Origin: Lindgomyces ingoldianus
Lineage: Eukaryota > Ascomycota > Dothideomycetes > Pleosporales > Lindgomycetaceae
Assembly: GCF_010093535.1 (NCBI RefSeq)
Contig: NW_022985181.1
Coordinates: 235,435 to 299,434 of the forward strand
Direction of reading: 5' to 3'
Length of the DNA: 64,000 nucleotides
Part shown: one piece after another, positions 37,031 to 48,326 of the stretch
Layout: every line of letters starts with the position of its first letter
Numbering within the stretch: the stretch's first letter is position 1
Made by a program: the position numbers and the translations under genes
The notes under the pieces: generated by a model
Told to the model about the DNA's origin: nothing
The model's input: the letters and a program-made list of their open reading frames with translations, nothing else
The model's database searches: none

Positions 37031-37231
37031 TAGTAATCTACATAAATTTAAGGTCTTTATATAATTGCCTAGTTAAGCTAAGCACTACTAGTAAAAAGTA
37101 ACTTATAATTAATATTATGTTACTCTATAAATTATATAAGAAAAAAGAAATTACTAAGATAAAGTAAATTAATAGTAAAAATAACTTAGTAAATGTATAT
37201 ATAAAAAAAACACTAAACTAGGCTTTTTAAT
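37031..37231 (+). pseudogene. Element H: RNase H/C-terminal Pol fragment
   Basis: A 200-bp segment of H between Gypsy I and pogo-like C. The frame is consistent with the end of Copia Pol, around the block before ADGLTK, but is too short and mutated for a firm domain call. Confidence 0.45.
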
Positions 37232-37259
37232 TAACGTACTTCATGGGCGAGTTGCTTAC

Positions 37260-37853
37260 TGTTACGATCTATGGCTGGACCAGCGTAACTCCACCAGCAG
37301 TGCTCCACAATATAGCTGGATTGGGACAGGGCTCGCTTACAGACCAATCAGAGGACGCGGGGGCAGCGCAGCTGCCCGCAGTCATGGAAGAATGCGTCGT
37401 CCAGTGAGAAGACGGGTCGCGTACCAATAGGAGCCCAGGGGAGCCCATAGGAGCTCTCCTTGGCGGGCTCCTGTGGACTCCTACTAGCTCCCCTTAGCAC
37501 CCTAGCACATGTATATAGTTCCTACATAGAACAACCTTTTAGAAGGTGTGTTTAATGTTTAGTTTATTCTTTACATAGACTAAGTAGCATTTAGCTTTCT
37601 AAAGAGCTGTAATACTATTTATATATCTTACACTATATATACCTCTAACCCTATCTACTAGGACTGTTTAACCTAGCCTCCCTACTGCTGCATTAAGGGC
37701 AAACCACAATATAGTCACCCTGTTCTCCTCTAATAGCATATTAGCCTGTACGTAGGACTGTACACCCTACTAGTTAGCCTCTACTTTCTGTCCTACTTCC
37801 CCTCTAGGAATATTATAAGACCTAAGTGCTTTTATAAAGTAAGAATTATAACA
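37260..37853 (+). repeat. 5' LTR of Gypsy element J
   Basis: The first 250 bases are unmutated and GC-rich (TGTTACGATCTATGGCTGG), after which RIP changes dominate toward the inner end (AAGAATTATAACA). Confidence 0.92.
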
Positions 37854-37879
37854 TTAAACACTACCCCCTTTAAAAAGTA

Positions 37880-40800
37880 TAGATACCTTTTAACATAATT
37901 TAGATTCTAACATAGCCTATGCTGCGCTATTAGGATGTACAGAAGTTCCTACCTAAAGTAAAGCTGTCTTAGCAAGATAGGTTAATTTAATCTAAAATAA
38001 TATTAAAAAACTTTAGCAAATTAGTAATAAAGTTAGTAAGCTATTAAAACTTAAATAAAAAATTACTAACTTCTACTAAAAAGTAGTAGAATTGCAGAAC
38101 CTTTTTAAACCTTTAAGCCTCTAGGAAGCTACTAACTAAGCCTATTAAATACATAAACTACAAGTAAAGCTAGTAAAGATCTAAAACATCTTAATAAAAA
38201 AAGTAAGTATTATAGCTAAAAAGACTTTAAGACTAGCTCTTTTAAAGCCTTTTAAAAAATTATTAAAGAACCTTTAACTATTCTTTATAAAATGTTACTT
38301 TTATATGTAATATAATAAAGAAGCATTTTAGACTAACACAGAAATAATATTCTAAATAAGACTACACCTAGAAGGCCCCCTTATAATCTAGTTCTAACTC
38401 TATATAGATAATTAGATAAACTTTAAAGTAAACAGTAAAGCACTTACCTCTAAAACAAAAGAAATATTTAGTAATATTAAAAACTTTAAAGAAGCTCTAA
38501 CAGCTATTTATAGAACTTTAGATAAAAAGAAAATTACAGCTAATAAGTTAAACACTATAAAACAAAGGACTAGCCTAGTCTAGAACTATGCAGCACGCTT
38601 TAGGGAACAGCTGGCTATCTGCAGATAGACAGACTAGAAAGCCTGCTGCTGCATGTTCTATAATAGACTAAGTAAAATAGTAAAAGATAAGTTTATGCAT
38701 AGCAAGAAGCTAACTACTCTTAAAAACTTTATTATGTAAGTAATAACCTATAATAATTATTATAAAGAGTGTAAAAAAGAAAAAAAATAGAAAAAAACTT
38801 TTTAAAAACTAAAGTTTGTTTCTAAAAAGAAAAAACCTTTATAATATAATAAAAAACTAATAGACCTTAGTTACGCAAAGCATACATAGAGCTCCCCCTT
38901 TAAGAAAAGCTAAGTTCTAAGACATAATAAGCTGCCTTTAATAAAGGAATAATAAAAGTAGCTAAAGGACAAGGCCTGCCTAAACTATAGAAAAGTAGGA
39001 CATTTCTGCTAAAACTGCCTAAACTTTTAAAAGAGGGAGAATAAAAATACTACTGCAATAATAAAAGCTATTACTACTAAATATAGCCTTATAAATAAAA
39101 AAATATTAGAAAGATTAAACAATAAACTTTACTAGTAATGTAAAAAAAACTATTTTTTAAACAACTGCTTTAAAGTGTATTAAGAGGTAGTTATTTAAAA
39201 TTTTAGCAGCCTTAATACAGTGTTGCAGGACCTTATAATCCTTAAAAGATATAAAGAAGAAACTTAGATCTAAGAATACATTATAAATATTTAAAAAAGA
39301 GAAAAATAGTTCCCTCTTTAAGACTAGACCTCTAGCACTTTAGTAAGAGAGCTCTTCTAATAGTTTTAGGAATGTAAATGCTAGAAGTGTAGTTTATAAC
39401 ATAACTACCTAAGTTATTGTATAGTCTTACTTTACTAAATAAACATTAGTAATAACTACCTTATGTTTAACATTATATAATAAATAGCTAGAGTTAAGTA
39501 TAATATTATAAATAAAAAAAAGCAGTAGTAGTTCTTTATTAAGATTAAAAATTAGAAACTAAAAGGACTAAGCAGACCTGCTAGGTTTAAAGTCCTAAAG
39601 CTAGTACTTAAGAAGCCTAAGACACTGCTTCTAAGCCTTATAATTAGCAGAAAGGCTTTAGTAATACAACAGAGCTATAGTTAGTGCGCACTTTATAAAA
39701 ACAAAACCTATAGCACTAACAACTACTAATAAAAAGAACACCCTGTTTAGATAGTACAAACGCAGGAATACCCTTAGTAGACTTAGAAGAGCCCTTTTAA
39801 CACGCTATATAGACCTAACAATTGTCTATACCCCTAGTACTAGTGCACGCAATAGTACTGCATTAAGCACTAAAACAATAAGCATAGAATAAGCTAGTAG
39901 CCTACATAAAAAAAGAACTATAATAAATGCCTATAGCAAGGAACAGCCTTAGCCTATAAAACTATAAACTGTTACACCTGCTAAACTGCTCTCCTATATA
40001 AGCAGAAGAGATAGGCAGCATGTAAAAAACAAGATAACTATAAGTTCTACTACTTCTAGTAAAAAGCAGTAAAAAAGAAAAACTACCTAACATTACATTA
40101 CTTAGTTAAAGATTATAAATGCAAAGCAGCTAACTACTATAATTAAAAACATTAAATCTATAAAAAAAAAAGATAAGTTTAATAATAACTTATAAAACAT
40201 TAACTATTATTTTTTTTTTAACAAAAATGTTAAACATAACATATTAGCAGTAATTATAGTAGGATAAAGGGTAGGATATAGCCTAACAACCACCTTTACG
40301 TACAAAGGATAGCCTAGGCTAGCTCTTATAAACAGTAGATGCACTTTTACTGTAATAGACAAAGATTAAGTAGATAAATAAGGCATACTATTTTATATAA
40401 AAGAAAACTTATTTAAGGTAACTCTTACTAACACATTATTAATTAAGTACAGCAGAGGATAAATTAACCTAGAAACTTATAAAAAAGACTTTAAAACCTC
40501 TAACATAAAAGACTAGAGGTCTATAAATATACTCTAGCTAAGAGGCAAGTATAATGTAATTTTAGGCTATAACTAGCTTAGAACACACAACTTTATAATT
40601 AACTAGAGAACTATAACTATAAAAACCCTTAACAACTATGTATACATAACCTAGTTAGCATGCTATAATAACTAATGCCTAGTCTATAAATAAGCAAAAT
40701 AAGGTAGCAGTTACTACCCTAAGAAAAGGAAGCTTTAGAAATTCTCTTACTAAGAGCTAAAAGCCTAAGTAATAAGAATAATAAAAGAAGAACTTAAAAA

Positions 40801-43660
40801 AGTCTCTTATAAAGAAATTAAAGCTAATAAGAATGTAAAATAAATTAGCGTCTTCTAAATCTAAGAAGAAGGCAGCATTCTAGCTAAATATAAAGATTAT
40901 AAGGATATGTTTAAAACACTAAAGGACCTAAAAGAGCTACTACTACACTAGCCTTAGAATTACACTATTAACCTAATAAAAGATTATAATTTAAAAACTT
41001 ATAAGCTTTACCCCCTAATAAGGACATAAAAAAAGGCTTTATAAGAATATGTTAATAGAATGCTAGTATAAGGCTACATCTAAGAAAGCTATAGCTTTGT
41101 AGCTTTAGCTGTAGTTTTTGCTAAAAAGAAAAAAAAAATCTAAGTTTGTTAGAACTACAAAACTTTAAATAATAACATAATTTAAAACTAATTCCCTTTA
41201 CTAATTATACAAGACATTATAAACTAACTAAAAGGAACTTAGTACTTTATAAAGTTTAATGTACAAAATAGATTTAACAAAATAAGAATATAAAAGAGAG
41301 ATAAGTAGCTTACAGTATTTTAGACTTTGTAGAGACTCTATAAGTTACTAGTAATACTGTTTAGCCTAATAAACGCCTTAGTAACATTCTAATAAATTAT
41401 TAACATAGCTTTTAATTTCTACTTAAATGTCTTTACTTTAGTATATCTAGATAATGTCCTTATCTACTTAAAGAATACCCTAAAAGACTATGTATAAAAG
41501 GTACAAAAAATTTTAAAACAGCTTAGAAAATACAGACTCTACCTATAACTCTCTAAATGCAAGTTCTATGTTACTAAAATAAAATACTTAGAATTTATAA
41601 TTAATAGTAAAAAAATAAAAATTAACCTAGCTAAAGTACAGAAGGTACTTAAGTAGCTAGAACCTATAATAGTTAAAGAAGTAAAAAGATTCCTAAGACT
41701 GTTAGGCTACATTAGACAAATAATTAAAGACTACTTAAAAATTACTATACTATTAACAAACGCTATAACTAAAGAACAGGTAATAGCAAAGTTTATTTAG
41801 ACTTTATAGATAAATAAAGTGTTTATAGCACTAAAATAAGCTATAATAGCAAAGCTAGTGCTAAGGATGTATAACCTATAATTAGACACTAAGATCTACA
41901 CAGACGCATCTCTAGGAGCCAGTAGAGCTGCGTTCTATTAGAAACAGGATAACAGAATATAGCACCTAGTAGTGTACTACTCTGTAAAGTTCTTAGGACC
42001 TAAAGCAGGTTATAGCATACCTAATAAAGAATTAAAAGCAATATTAAACGCTGTAAGAGTATAGGCTATAGAACTACACAAGATAGTAAAACTCTTCTAT
42101 ATTATAACAGACTATGTAAATCTAGTTACATTCTTAATAGTAAAGAAACTATTACTAATGCACATAAAATAAGTAATAAAGCTTGCATAGTTTAATTATA
42201 TTATTAAGCATATCTTAGAAGCATAGAACTAGTAGGCTAACACCTTTAGCTAAAGACTAGACTACTTTAATAAAGAAAAAAAAAAACTAAAAAGTTTACA
42301 CTTTTTAAGAAAACTAATAAAAAATAGATCTATAATAGGCCTTAACTTATAAAAAAATTCTGCATACTTATAGCTAGTAAGCAAAGATAAAAGAATCTAA
42401 TCTAAGAATATTACAAATCCTCTATGTTTAGACATCTAGGAATAGGCACCCTCTAGAAAAAGTTAAGGGCTGCTATACTGTAATAAATACTAAAAGTAAA
42501 GCGACTATGCATAGAGGTGCTTAGAGAGTGTTATACCTATAATAAGAACAACCTATAAAGGCATAAAGCCTATAGGTACCTCTAACTAATTAAAGCACTA
42601 AAATTACTATAAATAATAATTATAATAGACTTTATTACAAGACTACTCCTGTCTAAAGAACTAAGAATAGAAAGAATGTGTAATATAATTATAGTAGCAC
42701 TTAGTAAAACTACTAAATACTTATATACCTAGCCTTTAAAAAAAATAATAACAGCTAAAAAATTTATTTATAAATTAAAATAAAACATAATATTAGTATA
42801 TAAATGCCCTAAGATTATTATCTCTAACTAAAATAAGCTATTTACTAGCAGATTCTAGAAAGCAGTAATGTAGCATCTTAGTATAACTTACAAGCTATTA
42901 ACAGCTTATTACCTGCAAACAAATAGTTAGACTAAAAGGGCAAATGCAGAAGTAAAAAAGTACCTAAGAAAGTACATTTTTTACACTTAAAATAATTAGG
43001 CAGCATAGCTTTTAATAGCATAGTTAGCTATTAATAACATAGAATTAGCTATAATAAAAAAAACACTGTATAAAGCTAATTTTAGATACAACTCTTATTT
43101 TGTGTTATATAGAAACTAACTTATAGACCTACAGGAATTAATAGACTAGCTAATAAACCTACATTAGATATATAAAAAGTTAGTAATAGAAGCTAAGTCT
43201 AGCAGAGAAATAATAGAGAAGTATATAAATAAATTATAATAACTAAGACTAGAGATCTACTTAGAAGACTATATGTATCTTAACATAAAAAACCTTAAGA
43301 TACCTAGACCTTCTAGGAAGCTAACAAAAAAAAAATAGGACTATATAAAGTCTTATAAACCTAATAAGATAATTGCAAGCTTAAGCTTCCTCTGCACATA
43401 AAGATACACCTATAGTTCTACATCTCTAGGTTAGAAAAAGCACCTAAAGAAATCCCCTTATTTACATAAAGATAAAAAAAATAAAGAAACAGAATATAAA
43501 GTTAAACACATTATTAGTAACTAAAAAAACTAAAAAGAATTTCTAGTAAAATAAAAAAGATAGCCTACTAGTAAAAACACATAGAAACTAGCTAAGAATT
43601 TATAGAACACGCAGCTATTAGTATAAAAGTACTTTTAGGCTTGTCTAAAAGAAACTAGCC
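37880..43660 (+). pseudogene. Gag-Pol polyprotein of Gypsy element J (chromodomain type)
   Basis: Gag (about 38000-39050) reads FSNIKNFKEALTAIYRTL and YAARFREQLA, ending in a knuckle remnant CLNYRKVGHFC..C near 38986-39025. Reverse transcriptase (about 41040-41690) has YIWESYSFVALAVVFAKKK, ILFSLINALVTF and VYLDNVLIYLKN, close to the YLDDILIYS box. RNase H (about 41870-42260) starts YTDASLGASRAAFY. Integrase (about 42420-43240) reads IIDFITRLLLSKE, IVALSKTTKY and AYYLQTNSWTKRAN. A chromodomain at about 43483-43640 reads EYKVKHIIS, KEFLVKWKR and SKNTWKLAKNL. Stops are frequent; inactive. Confidence 0.88.
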
Positions 43661-44357
43661 AGGTAACAAAGCACTTATATTAAAAAGAATAGCTATATTA
43701 TTACTAGATAGTAGCAGCCTTTAGAGACAAGTTCTAGCTAATAAAAGTTAAGAAGAGAAACAGCCCTCTACTTTAGCCTTAAGGGCTTCTATTTTATCTA
43801 AAGAGGAGAAGTCCCTCTTTAGGTATTTTACACAGCAAGCCTCTAGTAGATCTAGTAACTTTTAAATATAATCCTATCTAGAACACTCTTTATCTATTGC
43901 CCTTAGCATCTTCTTTTAGAGGCAGAGTTGCTTCTAATTTTAAGCCTACTGTTTATCTAGCAGCACACAGTTTTAGGCCTACAAGGCCTTAGCCTCTTAA
44001 AGAAGTGTCTCTTTCTTCTTCTCTAGCTAATCTTACGCATTATTAGAAATAAAGGCATTACATTTACTATGCTTTTTTACACATTTAACACACTTATATA
44101 AGGATAGAGTTAATATATAAGATAACCCTAAAGATTAGCAAGTGCTATAAGGTCTTATTTTTATCTAGTAAAAAAGATTAAAGTAAAAGGTAACATAAAG
44201 ATAATAGGATAAGTAGGACTAACAAGCTATTTAGTATAAAAAAAATAGATGTTAAAAATGCCTTTTAGCAGGTAGACACTTACTTTATAAATAAACTTTT
44301 ACTAACATAGTTGTGTAAGCAGAGCAGCAAGGACGCTGCTAGGGAGAAGAGGCAGTG

Positions 44358-44951
44358 TGTTATAATTTATAGCTAGACTAGTGTAACTCTACTAGCAGTG
44401 CTCTATAATATAGCTAGATTAGGACAGGGCTTGCTTACAGACTAATTAGAGGACGCAGGGGCAGCGCAGCTGCCTGCAGTTATAGAAGAATGCGTTGTCT
44501 AGTAAGAAGACAGGTTGCGTACTAATAGAAGCCTAGGGGAGCCTATAAAAGCTTTTCTTAGCAGGCTCCTGTAGACTCCTACTAGCTCCCCTTAGCACCC
44601 TAGCATATGTATATAGTTCCCACATAGAATAACCTTTTAAGAGGTGTGTTTAACATTTAGTTTATTCTTTATATAAACTAAGTAGCATTTAGCTTTCTAA
44701 AGAGCTGTAATACTATTTATATATCTTACACTATATATACCTCTAACCCTGTCTACTAGAACTGTTTAACCTAGCCTCCCTACTGCTGCATTAAGGGCAA
44801 ACTACAATCTAGTTACCCTGTTCTCCTCTAATAGCCTATTAGCCTGTACGTAGGACTGTACACCCTACTGGTTGGCCTCTACTTTCCGTCCTACTTCCCC
44901 CCTAGGAATATCATAAGACCCGAGTGCTTCCACGAAGCAAGGATTGTAACA
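44358..44951 (+). repeat. 3' LTR of Gypsy element J
   Basis: The inner left end is mutated (TGTTATAATTTATAGCTAG). The outer 120 bases are intact, including GACCCGAGTGCTTCCACGAA. Confidence 0.92.
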
Positions 44952-45009
44952 CTTACACACCTGAGTCGCTTACTTTTGCCAAGACCCCACCCTAACAAAC
45001 TCTATTATA

Positions 45010-46700
45010 GCCTATAACAACCTGCTCTAGCACTATATAGTACAGTATAGCCTAGAATATTATTTAGATACTACTTCTGCTTCTTGCTTACACGTTTGCG
45101 CGTTATGCCTAGTCTAATTACACTATCTGCAGCGCCTTTAGAATAGCTTACCTACTTTAGTTTACACCTGCTTCTTTACCTTCTTTCTATTACTACGCGC
45201 TTTAAACTCCTTTAGAGCTATTAAGCGTAGGCCTTTTTAAATTATTAAGGTTTTTTCTGCCTTAATTTACTTTCTTTTATGTAATTTATGTTATATAGTA
45301 GCTTTATTAGCTGCTTAAAGCTTAGTAATTTTTTATTATGCTAACACTAGCTTGTGCATAATTATTACTACCCTTTTTAAAACCTTTTTAAACGCCTTAA
45401 CTATAAAAGTTAGTAAACTATTTATATGCTTTTAAATTTTTATCTTTATAAGCATTAATTATAACTTAAGTTTTAGAGTATTACTTAGAGTTTATAACTG
45501 CTAGGGCTTATTATATATAGGTAGTAGTAGTAATAGAGTGCGCAACTTTACATTAAGGCCTATTATAACTTATTATAGGTTAAAAGGAACTAATCTAGCG
45601 CCTTAGAACTCTTCTTAGATATTACTAAAGGTAATTATAGCATTATAGGCTACTTTAAAGTATAGTAAGAACTTTATTTTTATAATATAAGTAATCTAGT
45701 TGCGCATAAGGTTTTTAGCTTAGCACTTATACACTTTCTTTAAAGAAGTAAAACAACCTACATTAAGTAGCTATAAAAAGTGTAATAAGTAAAAAAGCAT
45801 ATAAATAGTAATAATTTTATTATTCTTATAGTATTACTAAAAATAAAGTAAGTTATAGCTCTTATAGCTGTTAATAACTAGTAAATAGTAGCTACTAATA
45901 GTACACTTCTTTATATACGCGTTAAAGTGCTTTAACTAGTCTAGACTAAGCTAATTAGTAGTCTAGCTATGCTTAGAGATTATAATAACCTAATTTTAAA
46001 GTAGATTTTTCTTTTTATACTAGTTTAAAAGGTAGTTGCCACTCTAAAAAATAATAAAAGGTAAAATAGCCTACTTTTTAGCATTAATGCCCTAGATAGC
46101 TAATGTCTACTTCTAGTTACCTAGCTAAACTGCTTTTAGCTGTCTTTATCTCTTTAAACTTATAACAACTACTCTAGTAGATATCTAGCCTATTATAAAC
46201 TTTATTTTGTTAAAGTTGTACATGTTATTATTCTAGATGCTATACTTAGCTTTAATATTTTTATAAGGTTAAACTAGCTTTAAATTACTATAGGATTTTT
46301 ATAAAAAGCTTTTTTATAGTTATACTTGCGCTTAAACTTTACTTTAAGCTTTAAGTAACACTTAATAAACATATTAAGCTAGTTTATGCTAATATAGCCT
46401 ATATTACACTTAGCGTGTAAAGAATTAGCTATATTAGCTATAGCTGCTAGCTAGAGGGGAAATCTTTGCGCATCTAGCTTAAGTATGTGCTAAATAATTA
46501 CTTACTTTTTATTATTATCTAGCTTCTATAAGTTAGCTATATAATTAGCTTAGAAAAGTTGTCTAGCGTGTTAGTTACTTATTATTTTTTAAAAAACTTT
46601 ATAAATAGCTGCAGCGTGTTAGTTAGAAAGTGTTGTGTTTTATTTAAAAGCCTAAAGCGTAAGCTATATCTAATATTCCTTTAATATGTTTAAGTAGTGT
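45010..46700 (-). pseudogene. Pogo/Fot1-like transposase of element C
   Basis: The minus strand shows the knuckle remnant CR(stop)CNxTRHNAQTC near 45088-45130, with the DDE blocks toward 45900-46250. The N-terminal part near 46400-46560 keeps short phrases, such as DFPSS followed by LxxxANxLxxxR, similar to the HTH domain of Fot1 transposases. It aligns with B in reverse over its whole length. The C-terminal 150 bp next to the terminal repeat retain CpG sites, and the rest is RIP-mutated. Confidence 0.7.
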
Positions 46701-46797
46701 TATTAGGAATGCATTAGTGTAGGAAAAGTAGTATAGTAAGGTCTTAGCAAAAGTAAGCAACTTAGGTGTGTGAGCAACTTGCCTATGAAGTACGTTA

Positions 46798-48041
46798 TTA
46801 GTCTTAACTAACCGCCTCTTTGTCTAGATAGAAGCATCTGTGGACTAGCTAGATTCTGTGCGCAAAGATGCTCTAGACTAACTAGACTAATAACACCTTT
46901 ATATAAAGCTTATCTTTTTTATTTTTTTTTATTATACACACTTATTTTTCTTATTATAAGATTAGAAGAAAAGAATATATAAAAAAGACAGTTTATTTAT
47001 TTAGTATACAGAAAAAGAAAAGCTACTAGCCTCTCTCTCCCCCCCCCCTCCTAGAACACACCACCCCTTACGTGTAGTAGTTACAATGTAGACTACAGCT
47101 CTGCTATACGCACAAGGCGCAGGCATTAGCCTAGAAGTTAGCTAGCATATAACACTTAATAAAAAAAAGGCACTAGTAGTGCTACTATAATAATAAGTAT
47201 ATAAAGTTACTAAAACTTAACTATAACTCTAGACTAAGACTACATAAAAGTACTCTTTATAACACACAACTTTTACTGCTTATAGCTATAGATTAGTGCT
47301 AGTAGGTAAGACAATATTAATATTATAAAATAGCAAAGCTGCTACATGCTGCTTTTTAGCCTATTTATAATTAGTATTTTATATAAAAAGAAAGTAGAAA
47401 AGCTAAAAGATTTATACATTTATGCTAAGACACTAAATAAACTGCTAATTACTAGTAGAACTAGTTAAAAAGGTAACATAAATGCGCCCTAGGCTGCTAG
47501 ACTATATAAGGACGTTAAAAACGCCTGCACTAACAGCGCTAGAGGTAGAGGAGGAAGGCTAGAGAAACATCTCTCTGTGTGTGTGTGTGTGTGCAGGCAG
47601 GAGTATCTATTACTATTAGCACTATATAAAAAAAGAAAAGAGCTAGGGAATTATACAGTAGGGCTTAAAAAGTAAAAGATAAAAAACAGAAAGTAAAGAA
47701 AAAAAAAAGACCTTATTATATACACCTCCCTACGCACCTGCCTATGCAAAGATCCCACACTATTCTAGCATAAAACTCTGCATAAAATAGCTTATACACT
47801 ACTAAATTACTTACAAGGCAAGCGCATAAAGGCTAGATAATAATAGCCTAAAATACTTTACACTATTAATAAAGCTATTTATATAGTGTAACTAGCTTAT
47901 TTTAATGTACAGCATTACTAAGGCAAGTTTTAATAAATAAAGTAAAGCATAGGTAGAACATAACTAGATAGACCTACACAGACAGGAGGGAGGTAACTTG
48001 TACAGAAGGCAACTTTTTAGACAAAAATAGAAAGTTACTAG
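46798..48041 (+). pseudogene. Element H: end of Pol and 3' leader
   Basis: The final segment of H before its 3' LTR. The first 100 bases keep near-normal composition (AACCGCCTCTTTGTCTAG) and probably hold the end of Pol. The remainder has no domain I can read. It contains a (CT)4 plus C10 run at 47031-47048 and a (GT)8 run at 47577-47592. Confidence 0.45.
47577..47592. repeat. (GT)8 microsatellite
   Basis: Eight GT units follow CTCTCT. It is notable because TpG is a RIP target on the opposite strand (CpA), yet this run survives within mutated Copia sequence. Confidence 0.85.
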
Positions 48042-48321
48042 TGTCTGTACATAGCAGTAGTGTTACAGCCTAGATATAAGTAATTGCGCATAAGCAGGAA
48101 TATATATCTATGTTATATAATGCTTGTGTGTAAACTTCTATGTGTAAACATTTAGATATTCTCTTTTTCTTTTATACAGAGGAAAGACAAAAGTAATAGA
48201 ACTAGAAATATATTGCCCTTACCTTACCTACCTTGTACGCTGTGCACACTGTACACCACTCTTACTCTTGCTACTTAAGTGTTTATACTATAAGCAGCTA
48301 GCTGTCAGAGCCTATTTAACA
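48042..48321 (+). repeat. 3' LTR of Copia element H
   Basis: A 280-bp copy of 7541-7820. Its inner left end is mutated, while the outer right half keeps CTTGTACGCTGTGCACACTG. Confidence 0.85.
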
Positions 48322-48326
48322 CTACC

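Larger units (their letters stand above)
37260..44951 (+). mobile_element. Ty3/Gypsy chromovirus (J), 7692 bp, inserted in the terminal repeat of C
   Basis: Both LTRs are exactly 594 bp (37260-37853 and 44358-44951). The target duplication CTTAC is at 37255-37259 and 44952-44956. A purine tract (AGGGAGAAGAGGCAG) precedes the 3' LTR. Gag, protease, reverse transcriptase, RNase H, integrase and chromodomain follow in order. The family is unrelated in LTR sequence to E/F/G and I. Confidence 0.93.
37234..46795 (-). mobile_element. Pogo/Fot1-like transposon (C) inserted in H and split by Gypsy J
   Basis: The left tip (ACGTACTTCATGGGCGAG) and right tip (inverted) are of the same type as B, and TA flanks both (37232-37233, 46796-46797). 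Removal of J plus one CTTAC leaves 1865 bp, against 1867 for B, and the sequence aligns with B in reverse. The left tip, cut by J only 26 bp in, continues at 44957 with unmutated ACACCTGAGTCGCTTAC. Confidence 0.88.
7541..48321 (+). mobile_element. Ty1/Copia retrotransposon (H) inserted in K, itself carrying five insertions
   Basis: The two LTRs (7541-7820 and 48042-48321) are each exactly 280 bp, from TGTCTGTAC to TATTTAACA. The outer flanks carry the same pentamer CTACC (7536-7540 and 48322-48326), and K coding sequence lies on both sides. Removing five nested elements (A, D, F, I, C) with one target copy each leaves about 7.0 kb. The remaining pieces (7821-8324, 9429-9629, 19357-20447, 26118-29324, 37031-37231, 46798-48041) read in order as Copia Gag with zinc knuckle, protease, integrase, reverse transcriptase and the pol C-terminus. 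All frames are RIP-damaged. Confidence 0.85.

Noticed and set aside
7541..48321. The two H LTRs as independent solo LTRs
   Set aside because: Each alone lacks a matching target duplication, whereas the left flank of one and the right flank of the other share CTACC, and intervening pieces join as one Copia element.
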